Shown: in pieces, positions 1-11,539 of the stretch
Position numbering within the stretch: the first letter of the stretch is position 1
Layout: every line of letters begins with the position of its first letter
Assembly: GCA_008508345.1 (NCBI GenBank)
Contig: QNGE01001314.1
Location: 27,259-91,258 of the forward strand
DNA: 64,000 nt
Direction of reading: 5' to 3'
Origin: Paragonimus westermani
Taxonomy: Eukaryota > Platyhelminthes > Trematoda > Plagiorchiida > Troglotrematidae
Notes under the pieces: generated by a model
What the model was told of the DNA's origin: nothing
Seen by the model: only the letters and a program-made list of their open reading frames with translations
The model's database searches: none
Program-made: the position numbers and the translations under genes

Positions 1-2900
1 ATCGAGCTAGACAAAATCTACGAACCAATGCGAATCAATGATTTGAGGAGACGTAAACGCCATCGAGCCCAAATACCGGTAAACCCAAACAGAGCAACTT
101 GAACTGATAAGACAAAATCAACCAATGGTGGGTCGGACCAGAGGCTAAACACGACGGAAAGCGACCATCCAGAATCCAGGCTAGTAGGTCAACTCACTCT
201 CCAATATAAGAGCAGGCATCGATCAATCTTCACATTCAAAATATACGCTGAAACACTTACGCACTGATGATGTCACCTGGTCTGGTGATGAAACGTTTGC
301 AACCTAAATGCTAAGCTCGGCGAACATATCAATACCAAAAAGACTGTATACAGAATATCCGTGTTGTCCAGTCAACACTTGAACTTCAGTAGTTTCACAC
401 TGATCCATCATAAACGTGCACTTATGATTACACTATTCTTTTAGGCAAGACGACTCCCTATGCGGGGGAGATTTGCGGAGAAACAAACCTTGACCACCTC
501 CCTGTTACATTTTAATGGTTATCTCCGATTGATCCCTAGAAACGCAGTGGACTGATATCACCGTCCACAGCGGTGGTCACCGTGAGAAAAACAAGGTTTT
601 GCATAGAATCGCATTTTGAGGGTTATTACAGCATGCATCAAACAACGCAAACTCTAGTAAGCTCGATTGAACAGACATTTGACGCAGCCGAACGCAGAAG
701 CTACCTGTGCCTCTAATCAGAAGAGATCAATCTTTTTGGTGCCATCTCATAATGGGTCGTCCAATTTGTATGTGACTTATATGTAGTCCATGTGTAACCT
801 CAAAGAAAGTTAGGTGGGCAGAACCGAGAAGTGCTTGATCTCCAAAGTGAAAGAACCTTCTTCCAAATGGGTGCAAAAGTCCATGTTACCGAAGAACGCT
901 AATGTCGTTGCAACACGCAAACAACCATTGTCCACTGTCTTCAGATACTTTATGGTCACGTTATCGATTCAGCTTGTGTATTGCAAATCTTACCAAGTAA
1001 TCCTAATCCACGATTCTTGTGGTTTGCTAGGGTGGTCACAATCAATCGACTGAAATCTGCCTTATGTATTCAAAAACAACTGTTCATTAACTTGTTCTAG
1101 CTCAGTACCTTACCTAACTCACCGACTAAATACCCCCAAAACTTTCCGTCCTCTAACTGTTTTGTTCAAAAATCAATCTGTTAAACTCACAAGTCACACG
1201 GTTTAGAGGTTTCCACTATTGCGTACAAGCGTACTCGTGCGTAGGTTAGTTACCTTGACAACTAACTGGTCAAGCATTGCCCGATTGGACCGGCATTCCG
1301 CTTCTTCACATTTGTTCATCAGTTTCTGTCCACATGATAAGCGGCGATTCAACTGTATTTTTTGTGGACCGGGGGAGAATTCATCAGTCCACATTCAATC
1401 TAGGTGTTTTCCATCGATTTTATGAAAGTTCCAGCTTGGTAGTGGAACGCGAATGAGGTAAGATTGTAGTTGGTTTTAATTCAGTGCATGTGACGCTTAC
1501 TGTCAATTATACGTTCATTTGTTTGATTACCTTTTATTGTCATTGTTTTCGTGCAGATCTTGCTATCCTGAGATTGTCCAGTCTGTTTGTAATTTAGCAT
1601 GTTGCATTTCTGCAAATCATAGATGACTTTATTTGTATGAGACTTGTAGGAATTTTGCAGACTGGAAGAAGCTGAGAATGTGTATGTACCCCTGAATAGG
1701 CATAAGACGATTAAAAAAGAACACTTAATTCGACAGATGGTTTCGTTTTGAGAAAACCAACAACAATCAGGCTGCGGACACTAGAAGGTTTGTGGAAGTG
1801 AACTGAAAAGAAACTCAGCCATAACTTAGCAAGCGTACCACAAGTGCACTTCAATAAACACCAGAGTACTAAAGACAAGTCGAGTGAGAGGTCAAACATA
1901 TCTTCACTCTACCACGGGTAGTTTTATTGACCAGACTTTCTAAAAGCTCAGCTTGGTGTACTGTACCGTTTGCTACAAAATTCGCCTACTAATGACGTTG
2001 ATACGACGGATTTTAATGGATTGTTCTGAAACGATAAAACCCAGACACCCAAATAGCGTTCGCTGTAAGTTAATTGGCCCAGTTGCTGTCGTAACTTTAG
2101 CCAGTGGCCCATAAAACGGTCATTCGGGTTGAGCAGTAGCATCTCCCTAAACAAGCGATGACAGGGATGTAGGATGATATAGTTGCTTCTGATAAGCCTA
2201 CAATGCTTGGCATTCTCGTCTTCACAGCCGGTCTGGATGGGATGTCAAACACGGTATGGTTATGCGCTTTGTGGCACTTGATTGTGACTTCTGACGGATA
2301 ACAATTTCTCCCATTACATGCATACCGCCATGTTCCACATAAGTGCGCATCAGCGAGTTGAAACTAATCGTAAAACAATCTATGTGAAACAATCCAACAA
2401 CCGTAGTGAATGATCGAAGCAACGAACTCGTCTCTCAACCACCGATGTGTAATTGTGTGACAGATTAGAGTCATTTAAAACAGTCGTTCCTAGGTCTCGT
2501 TTAAGGGTTGCTCTACTCGGTTGTAAACCTTCCAGAAAAAGCTAAGTACAGCCCGATTGGTAGGAACTTGTTGCTTAGTAACGTTGAACAGAAGATGGTC
2601 AACCGTAGCCCAACAGTATGAAACGTTCATATCTCTCTGCAGCTTTGCATTCACTGTCACATTATTTAATACTCGTCAAACTGTGTTATCCTCAACGTAC
2701 AATGGTGGAGTAGAATTGGCAATCTGTAACATTTAGGGCGGGAATGATATAAAAAGCTGCGTTTCTGGTGAAAAAATGCCTCATGATATAACGCTATTCT
2801 CATGGTATCACTCAGAAAATGTGCAGCTAATTATGATACTAAGCCGGCGACCGTCGTAACATTCAATAAACCACAAAAATAAAGGACTGCGTATATCGTA
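1..2900. other. No recognised gene; stop-rich DNA upstream of the repeats
   Basis: Stretch of AT-leaning sequence with many stops in all frames. The only structured signal I support is the hammerhead-like motif near 264-300, listed separately. Short open frames here, such as 814-1053 and the opposed pair at 1203-1425, show no family match and no convincing splice borders. It could be intergenic or part of a 5' intron of the afadin gene. Confidence 0.5.
261..300 (+). ncRNA. Hammerhead-like ribozyme motif
   Basis: CTGATGA at 264-270 is followed by a six-pair stem (GTCACC 272-277 with GGTGAT 284-289, six-base loop) and then GAAA at 290-293. CGTT follows, and the outer arms GCA (261-263) and TGC (298-300) can pair. 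This gives the order CUGANGA, stem II, GAAA, minimal stem III and stem I found in hammerhead ribozymes of retroelements. Two faults lower confidence: T271 is bulged between the core and stem II, and stem III (ACGU) has no loop, so it could only work as a dimer. Confidence 0.4.
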
Positions 2901-2939
2901 CCTATGGAGTTTCATACAGATTAGTAAGAGGTCAACTCC

Positions 2940-3330
2940 GTCGAATGCATTGGAGGAACCTGAAAAGACAACTTGTTTCCTTTTAGTGAAGAGTACTGAG
3001 GGATTTCGGTTGATACTGTTGTGACCGCAAAATACGCTTGACGTGCGAAATCCTCTATTGCACGGAATCCCGTACAGGTTATTTGAAGAGAGGACCACGA
3101 AGGCGTACACTCATTTGCATGGCTGACGTGCACTAATAAACGTTGGGTATCAGTACGTTGTTATTCACCATGGTGACCCATTTCCCATAGTATGTACACA
3201 CTATTCCAATGGTCAGTTGTCTTCGTGTAGTTGAGGCCGACTCTTTAGTTTCCGAATATGAACACTATACTACACACAAACGGGGTTACCTGTTATACAA
3301 CAGTGTAAGTCAAACATAATTCAGATGCCC
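2940..3330 (+). repeat. Dispersed 0.4-kb repeat, copy 1
   Basis: Diverged direct copy of 5990-6390. Shared blocks include CCCGTACAGGTTAT (3069 and 6147), GCGTACACTCATTTGCA (3102 and 6181), a CCCATAG.. GTACACAC stretch (3184 and 6254) and TTATACAACAGT near the 3' end (3292 and 6369). On the - strand both copies can be read as ITCTGF.A..DF..QA, so an old protein-coding origin is possible. I do not recognise the family. Confidence 0.7.
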
Positions 3331-3439
3331 GCATTTGTCGCATTCCCGTAGACTTTTCAGTCAGCTCGTTTCACCAAAAAATATTATACGAAAATCTCGC
3401 TTTTGTGAGGCAACCATTTCGATCACTACTCCAATGACC

Positions 3440-3505
3440 TCACAGTAGACAAAGATATACACTACTGACGAGCAAAATACGGACCTAGTGGTTCTTTTCG
3501 AAAGA
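3440..3505 (+). repeat. SINE-B fragment with an internally deleted hammerhead
   Basis: It aligns with the body of the SINE at 43757-43985: AAGATATACACTA, CTGACGAG, then TAGTG and TTCTTTTCG. The two arms of hammerhead stem I survive (CACTA 3460-3464, TAGTG 3486-3490) and so does the CTGACGA box (3465-3471), but stem II and the GAAA/stem III part are replaced by a shorter unrelated stretch. It cannot be catalytic. Confidence 0.6.
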
Positions 3506-3559
3506 AGCTGACTGGAACTTCCATAAAAATATAAGAACTGAAATTAGTTTTTTGATTCG

Positions 3560-4760
3560 CAATAAATTGCTTGAGGCACTCACAAGATGCCGGCGCGTAC
3601 TTCCTACCTGGTGGAACGCTGACTGATCTACATTACTCTGGCGGAAAGATGCTCAATAAAATTCAAGCGCCACAGACTATATTTTGCAATCGGCAGAAAT
3701 ACTCCGGACTGAATATTGCAGCTTCAGAGTGTGAAGTGCTTCCGCAAGACTGCTGTGATCACGTGGACTTAGTGTTGGATAATGCAACTATAGAAGTTGC
3801 TGAACTGTTGGTATACGTGGGAATCTGCATCACGAGCGACGGCGGAGAAGATGTGAGGAATCAAATAGAAACGCATATCTCTGAGGTTACGGCTATATGC
3901 GTTAACCTAACACACCTCTGGCGACCAACGGACATCTCTCTGAGGCTTTAGGGTCGCGTATATAAAGTCAAAGTGAGGGTTGTATTATTTCATGGTTGCA
4001 AACACTGACCACTCAGGGTAGAAGGCGTGAGCTGTCTTCAGATATTCGACCACCGATGTATGTGATTGATCGTTCGCATCGGGTGACACCAGCGAGTAAA
4101 CAACAAAGAGGGTTGAAAGCGGATATTTGGCAGTGATTGCCAAGCGAGTTCTTTTGTTCAATTCCTACACTTCTACAGAGTTAGATGGCTAAGTCATGTA
4201 CCAAGGATGCCAGCTAGTCGTCTGCATACCGTGCACTCTTCACCGATGCTACGGCCGACTGGCGTGAGGTGCGATGTGGACAGCTGATTGCCTGGCGTAT
4301 AGAAATGAAATCGTTCACCGAGGGTTTGGCCACTCTAGATCGGATTTGCCTCCCGGACCGGGGATCTTGTGAGCAACAGAATCAGCGAGTGGATACATTA
4401 GGTGAACTGGCGGTTGATCAAGCTGAATGTTCTCGTTGTTTGTCCGAGTTGGATGTGAAGTGTCAAGATGCGTTGAATGCTTTAAAGAGGGTATCTTGCT
4501 GATGATACCTTACTTTGGCTGATAGCTTGGTTGTTTGTTTTTCAAAGTGTATGGGGACCTTGATATTGAGTGTTTGACTCTGGACGCAGTTATTTTTAGC
4601 AGTCGTGTTCGCTTCCTTTCTTTGTTTATCTTCCTCCTGGTCAGGGACTGTCTTCCTCTTCATGGTTGCATGGCAGTTAGGCATCAATGAGAAGCACCAA
4701 TATATTGCTGCCTACGATTATTATTACCAGTATCCTCAATTTAGATCACCGAGAACGTCA
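3560..4760 (+). mobile_element. RTE-like non-LTR retrotransposon relic, copy 1 (C-terminal RT and 3' end)
   Basis: The clearest open piece is 3571-3951. It reads LTDLHYSGGKMLN (a ruined YADD box; the catalytic Asp pair is lost), then AASECEVLPQD, then LVYVGICITSDGGEDVRNQIETHI and LTHLWRPTDISLR, the usual segment after the RT palm in flatworm non-LTR elements. Reading then jumps frames (stop at 3949-3951) and resumes at 4269-4502 with RCGQLIAWRIEMKSFTEGLATLDRI. A 3' tail to about 4760 matches the other two copies in the window. The element is 5'-truncated and broken by frameshifts. A trinucleotide-rich end, clearer in copy 3, fits RTE-type elements, but the clade was not tested. Confidence 0.85.
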
Positions 4761-5209
4761 TACAACTCGTCGACAATCAAGATATCACTCGGCGAGTTCA
4801 CTGGTTCCTTTGATCTCAACTTGAATCCAAGTGCTAGTCATGGGGTCATTTCTGAGAGTTAATCCGACAGTCACTGTGTTTCTTCCGTGGAATTCGAGCA
4901 AGCGGGACGCTACCCCAAGAGGAATGTGACTGAGAGTTTGCACATGTTAATTTCGTTGTTTGCTGTTATCTATCGTGCACCTCTATATTTACCAAGCAAC
5001 AGACAGATTGTTAACACAAGAAAATATTTTCTAGCCCTTCCGTTTGCCACAGTGCTTTCTTAACTGATTACCAGAGAGCTCTCCGCAATATTGGGAACAA
5101 CTTACAATCAGACAGGTTGGCTATCCGAGGTTGTGACTAGCTTTGCCTACATACTACAGTGCGTAATCACATGGAACAATACAACTTTGGTACTGCTAAC
5201 TTAGGGGTG

Positions 5210-5345
5210 ATCCAACTTTGAGAGATCTTAACTTTAGGCGGATTCAAACCAGCGACAGAAACAGTTTATCCAAACGCTGCAGACGCTCTGCCAGCTGAGC
5301 TACGATGTCACGTTTAGACTCAGTTACTCACTCAAACCTGTGTGT
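5210..5345 (-). repeat. tRNA-derived SINE, family A
   Basis: The reverse strand contains TAGCTCAGCTGG (A-box-like; plus 5291-5302) and GGTTTGAATCC (B-box-like; plus 5240-5250) at tRNA spacing, ending in an AAGTTAAGATCT-like body. The same head and tail appear at 13380-13500 and 47768-47870, which makes a dispersed SINE more likely than a true tRNA gene. Acceptor-stem pairing is not evident. Confidence 0.7.
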
Positions 5346-5943
5346 CACATGGAATTTACTAACTGGTCCAGTGGAATGACTCTTCTAGCAGAATTTCTCA
5401 AACAATCCACTGTTGAGTTTCCAAGCTGTATTTCTGCTAAAGAATTTGTCCGTGACATAGTTGTACAAGTGTCCCAGCACCTCAGCGGTATTTTACAACC
5501 TGTGGCGATCACTTGACTCAAATCTGTTCGTGGAAGAATAGTTGTAGAAAGCCATAGCATGCACACTATCTACTATCATATAAACCTGTCTACTCGGCCC
5601 GAAGATGCGCTCCGGTCTTTCAACATTGGCTACGAACAATCGTGCCCCTTTAGAGGGAAAAACACATGAATTCTTTGAAGTTACGGTACCCATTCAGGTT
5701 TGCGAGAACTCTCCTTCTGCAGTAATGTATTCGGATAATGGCGTTTTTAGTTGCAGACACGAAGAAGGTTCCAGGATGCGGTTGTGATAGTTGAGTTCCA
5801 CTGACGATAACTTGTATGATATAAAACGGTACTGCCTGTCCCCCTAAGACTGAATCACGCTCTCTGATAGCGATGTCGAAGGAAACCGGATCTTCCAGCT
5901 TTCGGACTGGTTGGGTTTGGTACATTGCTGTAATTAACCGCAC
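5345..5943 (-). other. Unrecognised open frames between repeats
   Basis: Three - strand frames run in relay: 5943-5650, 5693-5493 and 5566-5345. Peptides such as DPVSFDIAIRERDSVLGGQ and ARLFVANVERPERIFGPSRQ look more protein-like than the flanks, and neighbouring frames overlap as if frameshifts had broken one longer frame. I recognise no family. It may be a degraded transposon gene. Confidence 0.25.
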
Positions 5944-5989
5944 CTATACTGATTGGGTTGTTTAGCTAAGTAGTTGTGTCAGTAGCGTA

Positions 5990-6390
5990 TGAAGTACAAT
6001 AAATTAACTGCAAGCTCATGTCTCCAAGGTCAGAGTGATGTTCCTTAGTCTGGAACATACGGAGCGACGAAGAGGGGTCTCCGTGTCTCATATTGCTGTA
6101 ACCGTAAGAGACGCCTGATCTACGAAGTCGTTTAATGCGTGAAATCCCGTACAGGTTATGTGGAAACATTGAACAACGAACGCGTACACTCATTTGCACG
6201 GCTGACATGTATGCACTCAAATTAGGCAGCAGTACATTGCCATCCGTTGTGGTGGCACGTCCCCCATAGTGCGTACACACTGTTCCCGTAGTCGCTTCTG
6301 GTCTCCCGTCTTCCTGACTTTGAGATCGGCGTCCTAGTTCCCTAATGTGTTCAACTTACGGCTGCATGTTATACAACAGTATGGGTCTTG
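5990..6390 (+). repeat. Dispersed 0.4-kb repeat, copy 2
   Basis: Partner of the copy at 2940-3330, same orientation, with an offset of about 3.08 kb. The two copies flank the LINE relic at 3560-4760 and the tRNA-like repeat at 5210-5345. Similarity persists over some 350-400 nt with many substitutions and small gaps, so the duplication or the two insertions are old. Confidence 0.7.
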
Positions 6391-6862
6391 CACACAATGT
6401 GACTATAATGGGCTGTGTTACTTTGTGGATATAAAACCTGGAAAGTCGTATTCGCTAATGGGCACCAAACGATTTCTTCTATTCACTCATCAAGTATGCA
6501 AATTGTATCGCAGTAAAATGTGTTCACTGTTCATTGAACAGCAACATTAGCTGTTCCTGTCCTTATTCTCGTTTATTTACCAACGTACTACCGCTTGAGA
6601 CTGTTGACTTTTTATGCAATTTTATTTCCAGATAGTGTGTACACTTGTGTATTCCATTGGAAATTCTTATTGGCCCCATTTTTGTTTGCACGGAGAACAT
6701 TCCGTTAGAATTAGAACATGTAAATTTTGGATAAGTCGACGGTGTAGCTATGAGTAGCTCATTGGGTCCCTCGTTAGCAGTTACCTTTTTTCAATGCTTG
6801 GGGAAAAAATCAGGACAAATCCACTCAAACCTTGCTGTGTCTCACGAGGTGTAGGTTGACAG

Positions 6863-7622
6863 TTGTTTGCCATTCTTAAATATTTTTTTATTGCTGGATG
6901 TCAGGAAAGAAAATTACAACAATCTGTTTGCCTTAAGCCAATGTACAGCGGGCAGTATTCGCAGTTGTCTAGCTTCGCATCTGCTGTTTGTAAGCGGAGT
7001 TTAATGAGCACATTATTTCACACTGCAAGAAAGATGTGCACCGCGGATCAATTGGAGGAAGAAGAACTGATTGGAAAAGTTCGTAAACGTCCACTATAAG
7101 AAGAAAGAATCAAAAGTGGTAAGCCACATTGTGGAGAAGAACAACATACTTCTGCAAATCCAACTCACTGTCTATCATTTAACCAGAAACATGGATCACA
7201 AACTGACATAGGCTTTGCAAATCACCTGTGCAGCTGCCCAACTGTTACGTACTAATGGTCAGGCTCTCCGAAGGCAGTGACACGATTGATTTATCTTCCC
7301 GTAGTACGTAATATACCAGTTCAATTGTATTTGCAGTGACAAAGACCAACCAGATCGGTGCCTGCGTCAACGTATGGCAGATCACATTCCTAAGGGATTA
7401 TCAATTTCAGTGTCGAAAACCGACCTGTTAATTGCAACAACTACGATGAAGACGGCTTCGTCGGTCGTCAAACACGTCTTACCAACCGATCACCTAATTG
7501 ATGCTGTCATACCGTTCAAGGTATTGCTACGTAATCGTAACCCAAACCAACTGGCGATCAGTGAAGCAATATTAATCAGACAACATCGGTCAGTTCTGTG
7601 TGCACAGAAAGCGCCGACGTAA
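6863..7622 (+). mobile_element. Degraded retroelement tail: RT thumb and GIY-YIG-type end
   Basis: 6863-7099 reads KPMYSGQYSQLSS, then KRSLMSTLFHTARKMCTADQLEEE, which is the thumb segment found after the RT palm in Penelope-like and related GIY-YIG elements. After frameshifts, 7374-7622 reads ADHIPKGLS, then SSVVKHVLPTDHLIDAVIPFKVLLRNRN and LAISEAILIRQHRSVLCAQK, which matches the C-terminal half of the GIY-YIG nuclease module in trematode retroelements. The bridging part with the GIY-YIG signature is scrambled by stops. The element is dead and truncated. Assignment to PLE rather than another lineage with the same nuclease is uncertain. Confidence 0.65.
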
Positions 7623-7629
7623 TCAGTCC

Positions 7630-10600
7630 CCTACCATGGAACTGATAATATTACTATTGCTCGAAAAGTCAGAACTATCTAGTTGACTCGTTTATTTGTT
7701 TTTGCTATGTTCAGTTTGTATAAAATTGGCTGGTTTTACGTTTGTGACTGATGACAGTAAATCGAATTGTTGACATCTCGCGATATACGTCATCTTTGTT
7801 TTGTGCAAGTGGATTAAGGGAATTCCATGTTTTGAACCTCTTTATATTGATTCTTCATTCTTCAACTGTTGTGATGTTAATAGAAATACGGTTAAGAAAG
7901 TAATACCGTCATTTCCCCCTGCCATACTTTCCGGTTTGTTGGATCGGATGTAGACCGACTAGTTAAACAAGGCGTTGGCAAAATCAGCCCATCCATGAAT
8001 GTAGAATAGGACAACAGTAATCAGTTTTCGAACACATTTGGTGCACTTTTGACTCAAGTCATTGGCTTACAGTGACGAAGAGGCTTTCTCGTAACTAAAC
8101 CAACTTATGCCTACATGAGAAATCTAGCTATGCTAATCGTTTACGCTGCTTGTGTGTGGCATCAGTGGAACAAACAATTTATCTTAGTTCTCGGGAAATA
8201 CCTGTTCGTTTAATACAGGTCACTCTGTACGAAACTCGACAGATCTCTGAAGTAGATTGAATTAGTCTGAATTAGTCTGATTCTTGTCCTGCTTGTAACG
8301 TTTGAGAAGTGTTCCCTGAGGAACTAAGACCTTGAACAAAATAACACTCACAATTGATCGCAGCTCCTTACTTGGTCTTTGCACCCGGCCTTTCCCCAGA
8401 ATATGAGTCAAACTCGAGTCTAGCTCATTCTAAGACAGGTCAGTAGAGTATAGATTTCTCACGACTGATATTTTGAATTGCAGCCAGATTGATACGAATA
8501 AATCTTGCTGACCACTATGCCGTTCACATTGTGTTATCACACGTAGAGGCTCACTCTAGGGCGTTTGTGAGTGGCACTTAGGTCTCCTGATTGCTACGCA
8601 AGAGAACGGTACCTATCATGTTTCACTCCCATCGATATCTCATCACATGAAGTTTGAATCACAGGAAGCTGCGATCGATTGTAACCAGTTTGCTATGGGT
8701 GTCAGCTAAGTTCCTACTACTGGTAGGTGACTAAGATTTCCAGCAAACACATTATCGTTTCATCCAAAAATGATCCAAATATGGAGTATTCTAACCGGAA
8801 GATGGTTTGCAAGAAATAATTTTTATCCGGACTAGGAACAGACGTTCAACAAGCAGTTGCGTCTTGAAAAGTGAAAATGGGCTCATCATGTTCTGAACCG
8901 CTGCCAGGCAAATTGCTGGGTCAACAAATTGCTTTATTCACAGGAAAGTTTAAAAACCCAGCTAACGAAATTGTCATCCACTGATCATTCATGAAGGTAT
9001 TTTTTTAATTGGTTACACTGGTTAGAATGTAATCAAAAAGTATCTCGTGTTATACGCACGGTTCGTCAGTGAGTTCAGATGAGATACGTACAAACTATTT
9101 CAGAAATCCGATCGGGTTGGCAACCAGTAAAAACTCATATGATTGGATACGAAAATACAAGAACTCATTTGCGAACCTTCTTACTAAATTGGATACCAGC
9201 CGGAATAAGTCTGAGGACAGAAAGCATTCATTATTCCCAACGTGTCTCTGCAAAAACTGCCTGCATACTTCAAACGCGGTTCAACGGTGAGATCCAAGAA
9301 ATGTGTACGTACAGTGCAGCTGTATCAAGGTTGAAGTTGTTTAAAAGCACAGAGTCTTTCCTTTCCACATCTTGGAAACCTGTGGGAGGACAGATTACAA
9401 AACGAAAACTTGTGTAGGCGTTAATAAATCCTGAAATAAAGGTGACAATTGGTAACAAACGCTATCCTGAGAACCGCATAAAGAAAGACTTCTAACCTTC
9501 ATGAAACTACTGGTTCCATAGGAGGACCAGTGCGCAGTATGACATACAGGTACATCCAAGTGGTTGGATAGTAACGTAATTTATCCTTCACTACTAATCT
9601 AATGAAGAGTCAGACATCAGAGATGAAACGAAAAGTAAACAAGAGGCTCATCTGGGTTGTATGTTTGTACACAACCGGACACCAGTAACTACTACTCAGA
9701 TGGTGTTTGTATTTGGTGTCAGGGGAGAAAAATATTATCACCTTTCTTTTGCTTTCGGTCGAAAAACCAGCAACTTGACATACACAGCTTGTCAGGCATT
9801 GGCAAACTTATTGAAATTAAACAGTAGTAGATTTTTTTGCTCAAATCATTGAGACATCTTGAACATTATTTTCTCATATCTGTATACCCATCTAGTGAAA
9901 CCTTCCAACGGGTACAAAGCTATTCAACTTTATTTTTCGGGGCTTACTTTGTAGTTATTTTACCCTTTTCCGCTTCTTGCCTATATTCAGATACACATTA
10001 ACGTTTTGTAATTACTGTCTCACATAACGTCGTTCACGACACCGGTTTCAAGGAATGGTCAACTTGCTCTCTGATCATTTTGAGCACAGATTTCCTCATG
10101 TGATTTCCATCAGCGACCATTGTTCATTCTGTATTATCGTGCTGCAAACGGCAAATTCTGTAATTAAAAAAATACGTGGCAGTGACTATCCTAAAAGTGA
10201 CCACAAATGCCTCCGGATGTCTGACATGAAGGATTGTTGTTCGGTGAACTTATGATGGAACACATAATCTTGTGCGTTTAGCCTACGTTTATCGTGTGTA
10301 GAAAGTCGACCAACTTGCACGAGCACATCTAGGCCGTTCTGTGCACCAAAGGGCCTTGTTATCTTCAGACCCTGCTAAAAAAATTTGCATTCACCAAGCC
10401 TAGACATCCTCCGCTTTGCATCCGCTCTCAAGCGTGTGCACGCACACGTTCTTAACCGACGCATAACAGACGAGTCACCACATATTCGAACGCGAATCTC
10501 GATGCGTTCGATGTGTCAACATTTACGGCTGCTCGCATTGTCTGACGGATGGTGCAGACTTTTTTTGGACTGTGCTGCTCGATTCACCAAATCCCGCGAA

Positions 10601-11380
10601 TGTGTTTGTGCACCTTTGTTCAGGTTGACGAATGAAACGAGCATGTGCATCGATCGCAGTCAGCTCGCGCCGTATGTTCTCTACCGCAAATTAGGCACGT
10701 TTACAATCAAGCCTGTGACGAAGCGGTAACTGGAATGAGGATTGTGTCTGTCCCAAAACACGTATACTCAGCCTGTGCCCCTGAAGTGAGAAGAACCGCT
10801 TTGTGTAGGCAGAAAATCGGAACACAGTAGGAGTAGGTCCTATGGTAGAGTTTTCTCAGTGTTTGAGAAATTGAACAAATTTGTATGGAAAAGCGATTGG
10901 TCTAGGATGGCTTTGAGAAACCCTTATCAAAGAACACTTGCTGATATAATTACCCGTATGCTACTCAACATGGTCTGAATTGTACTGTTGTACATCGTCT
11001 TCGATTCGCCTAACATAATTTCAGTTAGAACTGACGAGATGCAGTAAGCCTAAACATGGTGGATATGAATCATATAGCGTGTGTAGTTAGTAGCGAAAAA
11101 GACAGAATAGAAATGTATAAGGCATCTCGAGTTGTATGTGAAGCAGACCTGCATACGACGTCTATACAATCACGAGCATTTCAGTGTCATGTGGAAGAAG
11201 GTCGCAGTACGTGACTTAAGCAAAGATATTTAACAATGGGTTTGGGCTTTTTTAAAAAAATAAAACCATATTGTGGAAACGCGTTTTCAAAGCTTACTTA
11301 TGAATTCTGACTTAGCAACTTGCATGACATTCAATAAACTGACTAATCGTAGTCTCCTGACCGGCTGAATCTTTTCATCA
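7630..11380. other. No recognised gene; scattered short open frames
   Basis: Mostly stop-rich DNA. A 12-bp tandem duplication (GAATTAGTCTGA) sits near 8258-8281. Overlapping frames at 9069-9417 (including MCTYSAAVSRLKLF) may be retroelement debris but cannot be placed. A somewhat GC-richer open block at 10385-10830 is listed separately. Confidence 0.4.
10385..10830 (+). other. Unrecognised GC-richer open block
   Basis: Two overlapping + frames (10385-10729 and 10645-10830) sit in a locally GC- and CpG-richer stretch compared with the flanks. The first reads RFASALKRVHAHVLNRRITDE and CQHLRLLALSDGWCRLF. There is no clear splice acceptor or donor pair, no domain I recognise, and no afadin match. 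It could be an old transposon fragment or a lost exon. Confidence 0.25.
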
Positions 11381-11399
11381 GTTTACTACTTCGTTCCAT

Positions 11400-11535
11400 T
11401 GTGTTTGTCGCGTATCGGAAAAACTATGTTCGACAACGGATCCACGTTTGGATTTGAAACGTCACAATAAATGTCCATCAGTCTGTGTCACCCTTTTACA
11501 CTTAACCATATATGCATATATATATATATGGGTTT
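11400..11535 (+). mobile_element. Penelope-like element 3' end fragment
   Basis: It aligns with the 3' end of the PLE at 41990-43625. Both have GATCC, a short spacer, GATT, then GAAACGTCACAA.AAAT, a TCAGTGTGT-like block, a TTTTA stretch, and a TA microsatellite. Here GGATCC (11438-11443) can pair with GGATTT (11450-11455) just before GAAAC at 11456-11460, which recalls hammerhead stem II and its GAAA box; the CUGANGA box is degenerate (CGACAAC). Only the terminal 0.1-0.15 kb is present. Confidence 0.6.
11510..11531. repeat. TA microsatellite
   Basis: Short run of alternating T and A directly after the PLE-like end. The PLE at 43.6 kb also ends in a TA run, so it may be part of the element boundary or its favoured target. 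Confidence 0.8.
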
Positions 11536-11539
11536 TTTA

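Noticed and set aside
4463..4862. Open frames on both strands near 4.5-4.9 kb
   Set aside because: They lie in the 3' tail of the LINE family, which repeats at 38.2 and 55.7 kb without conserved frame.
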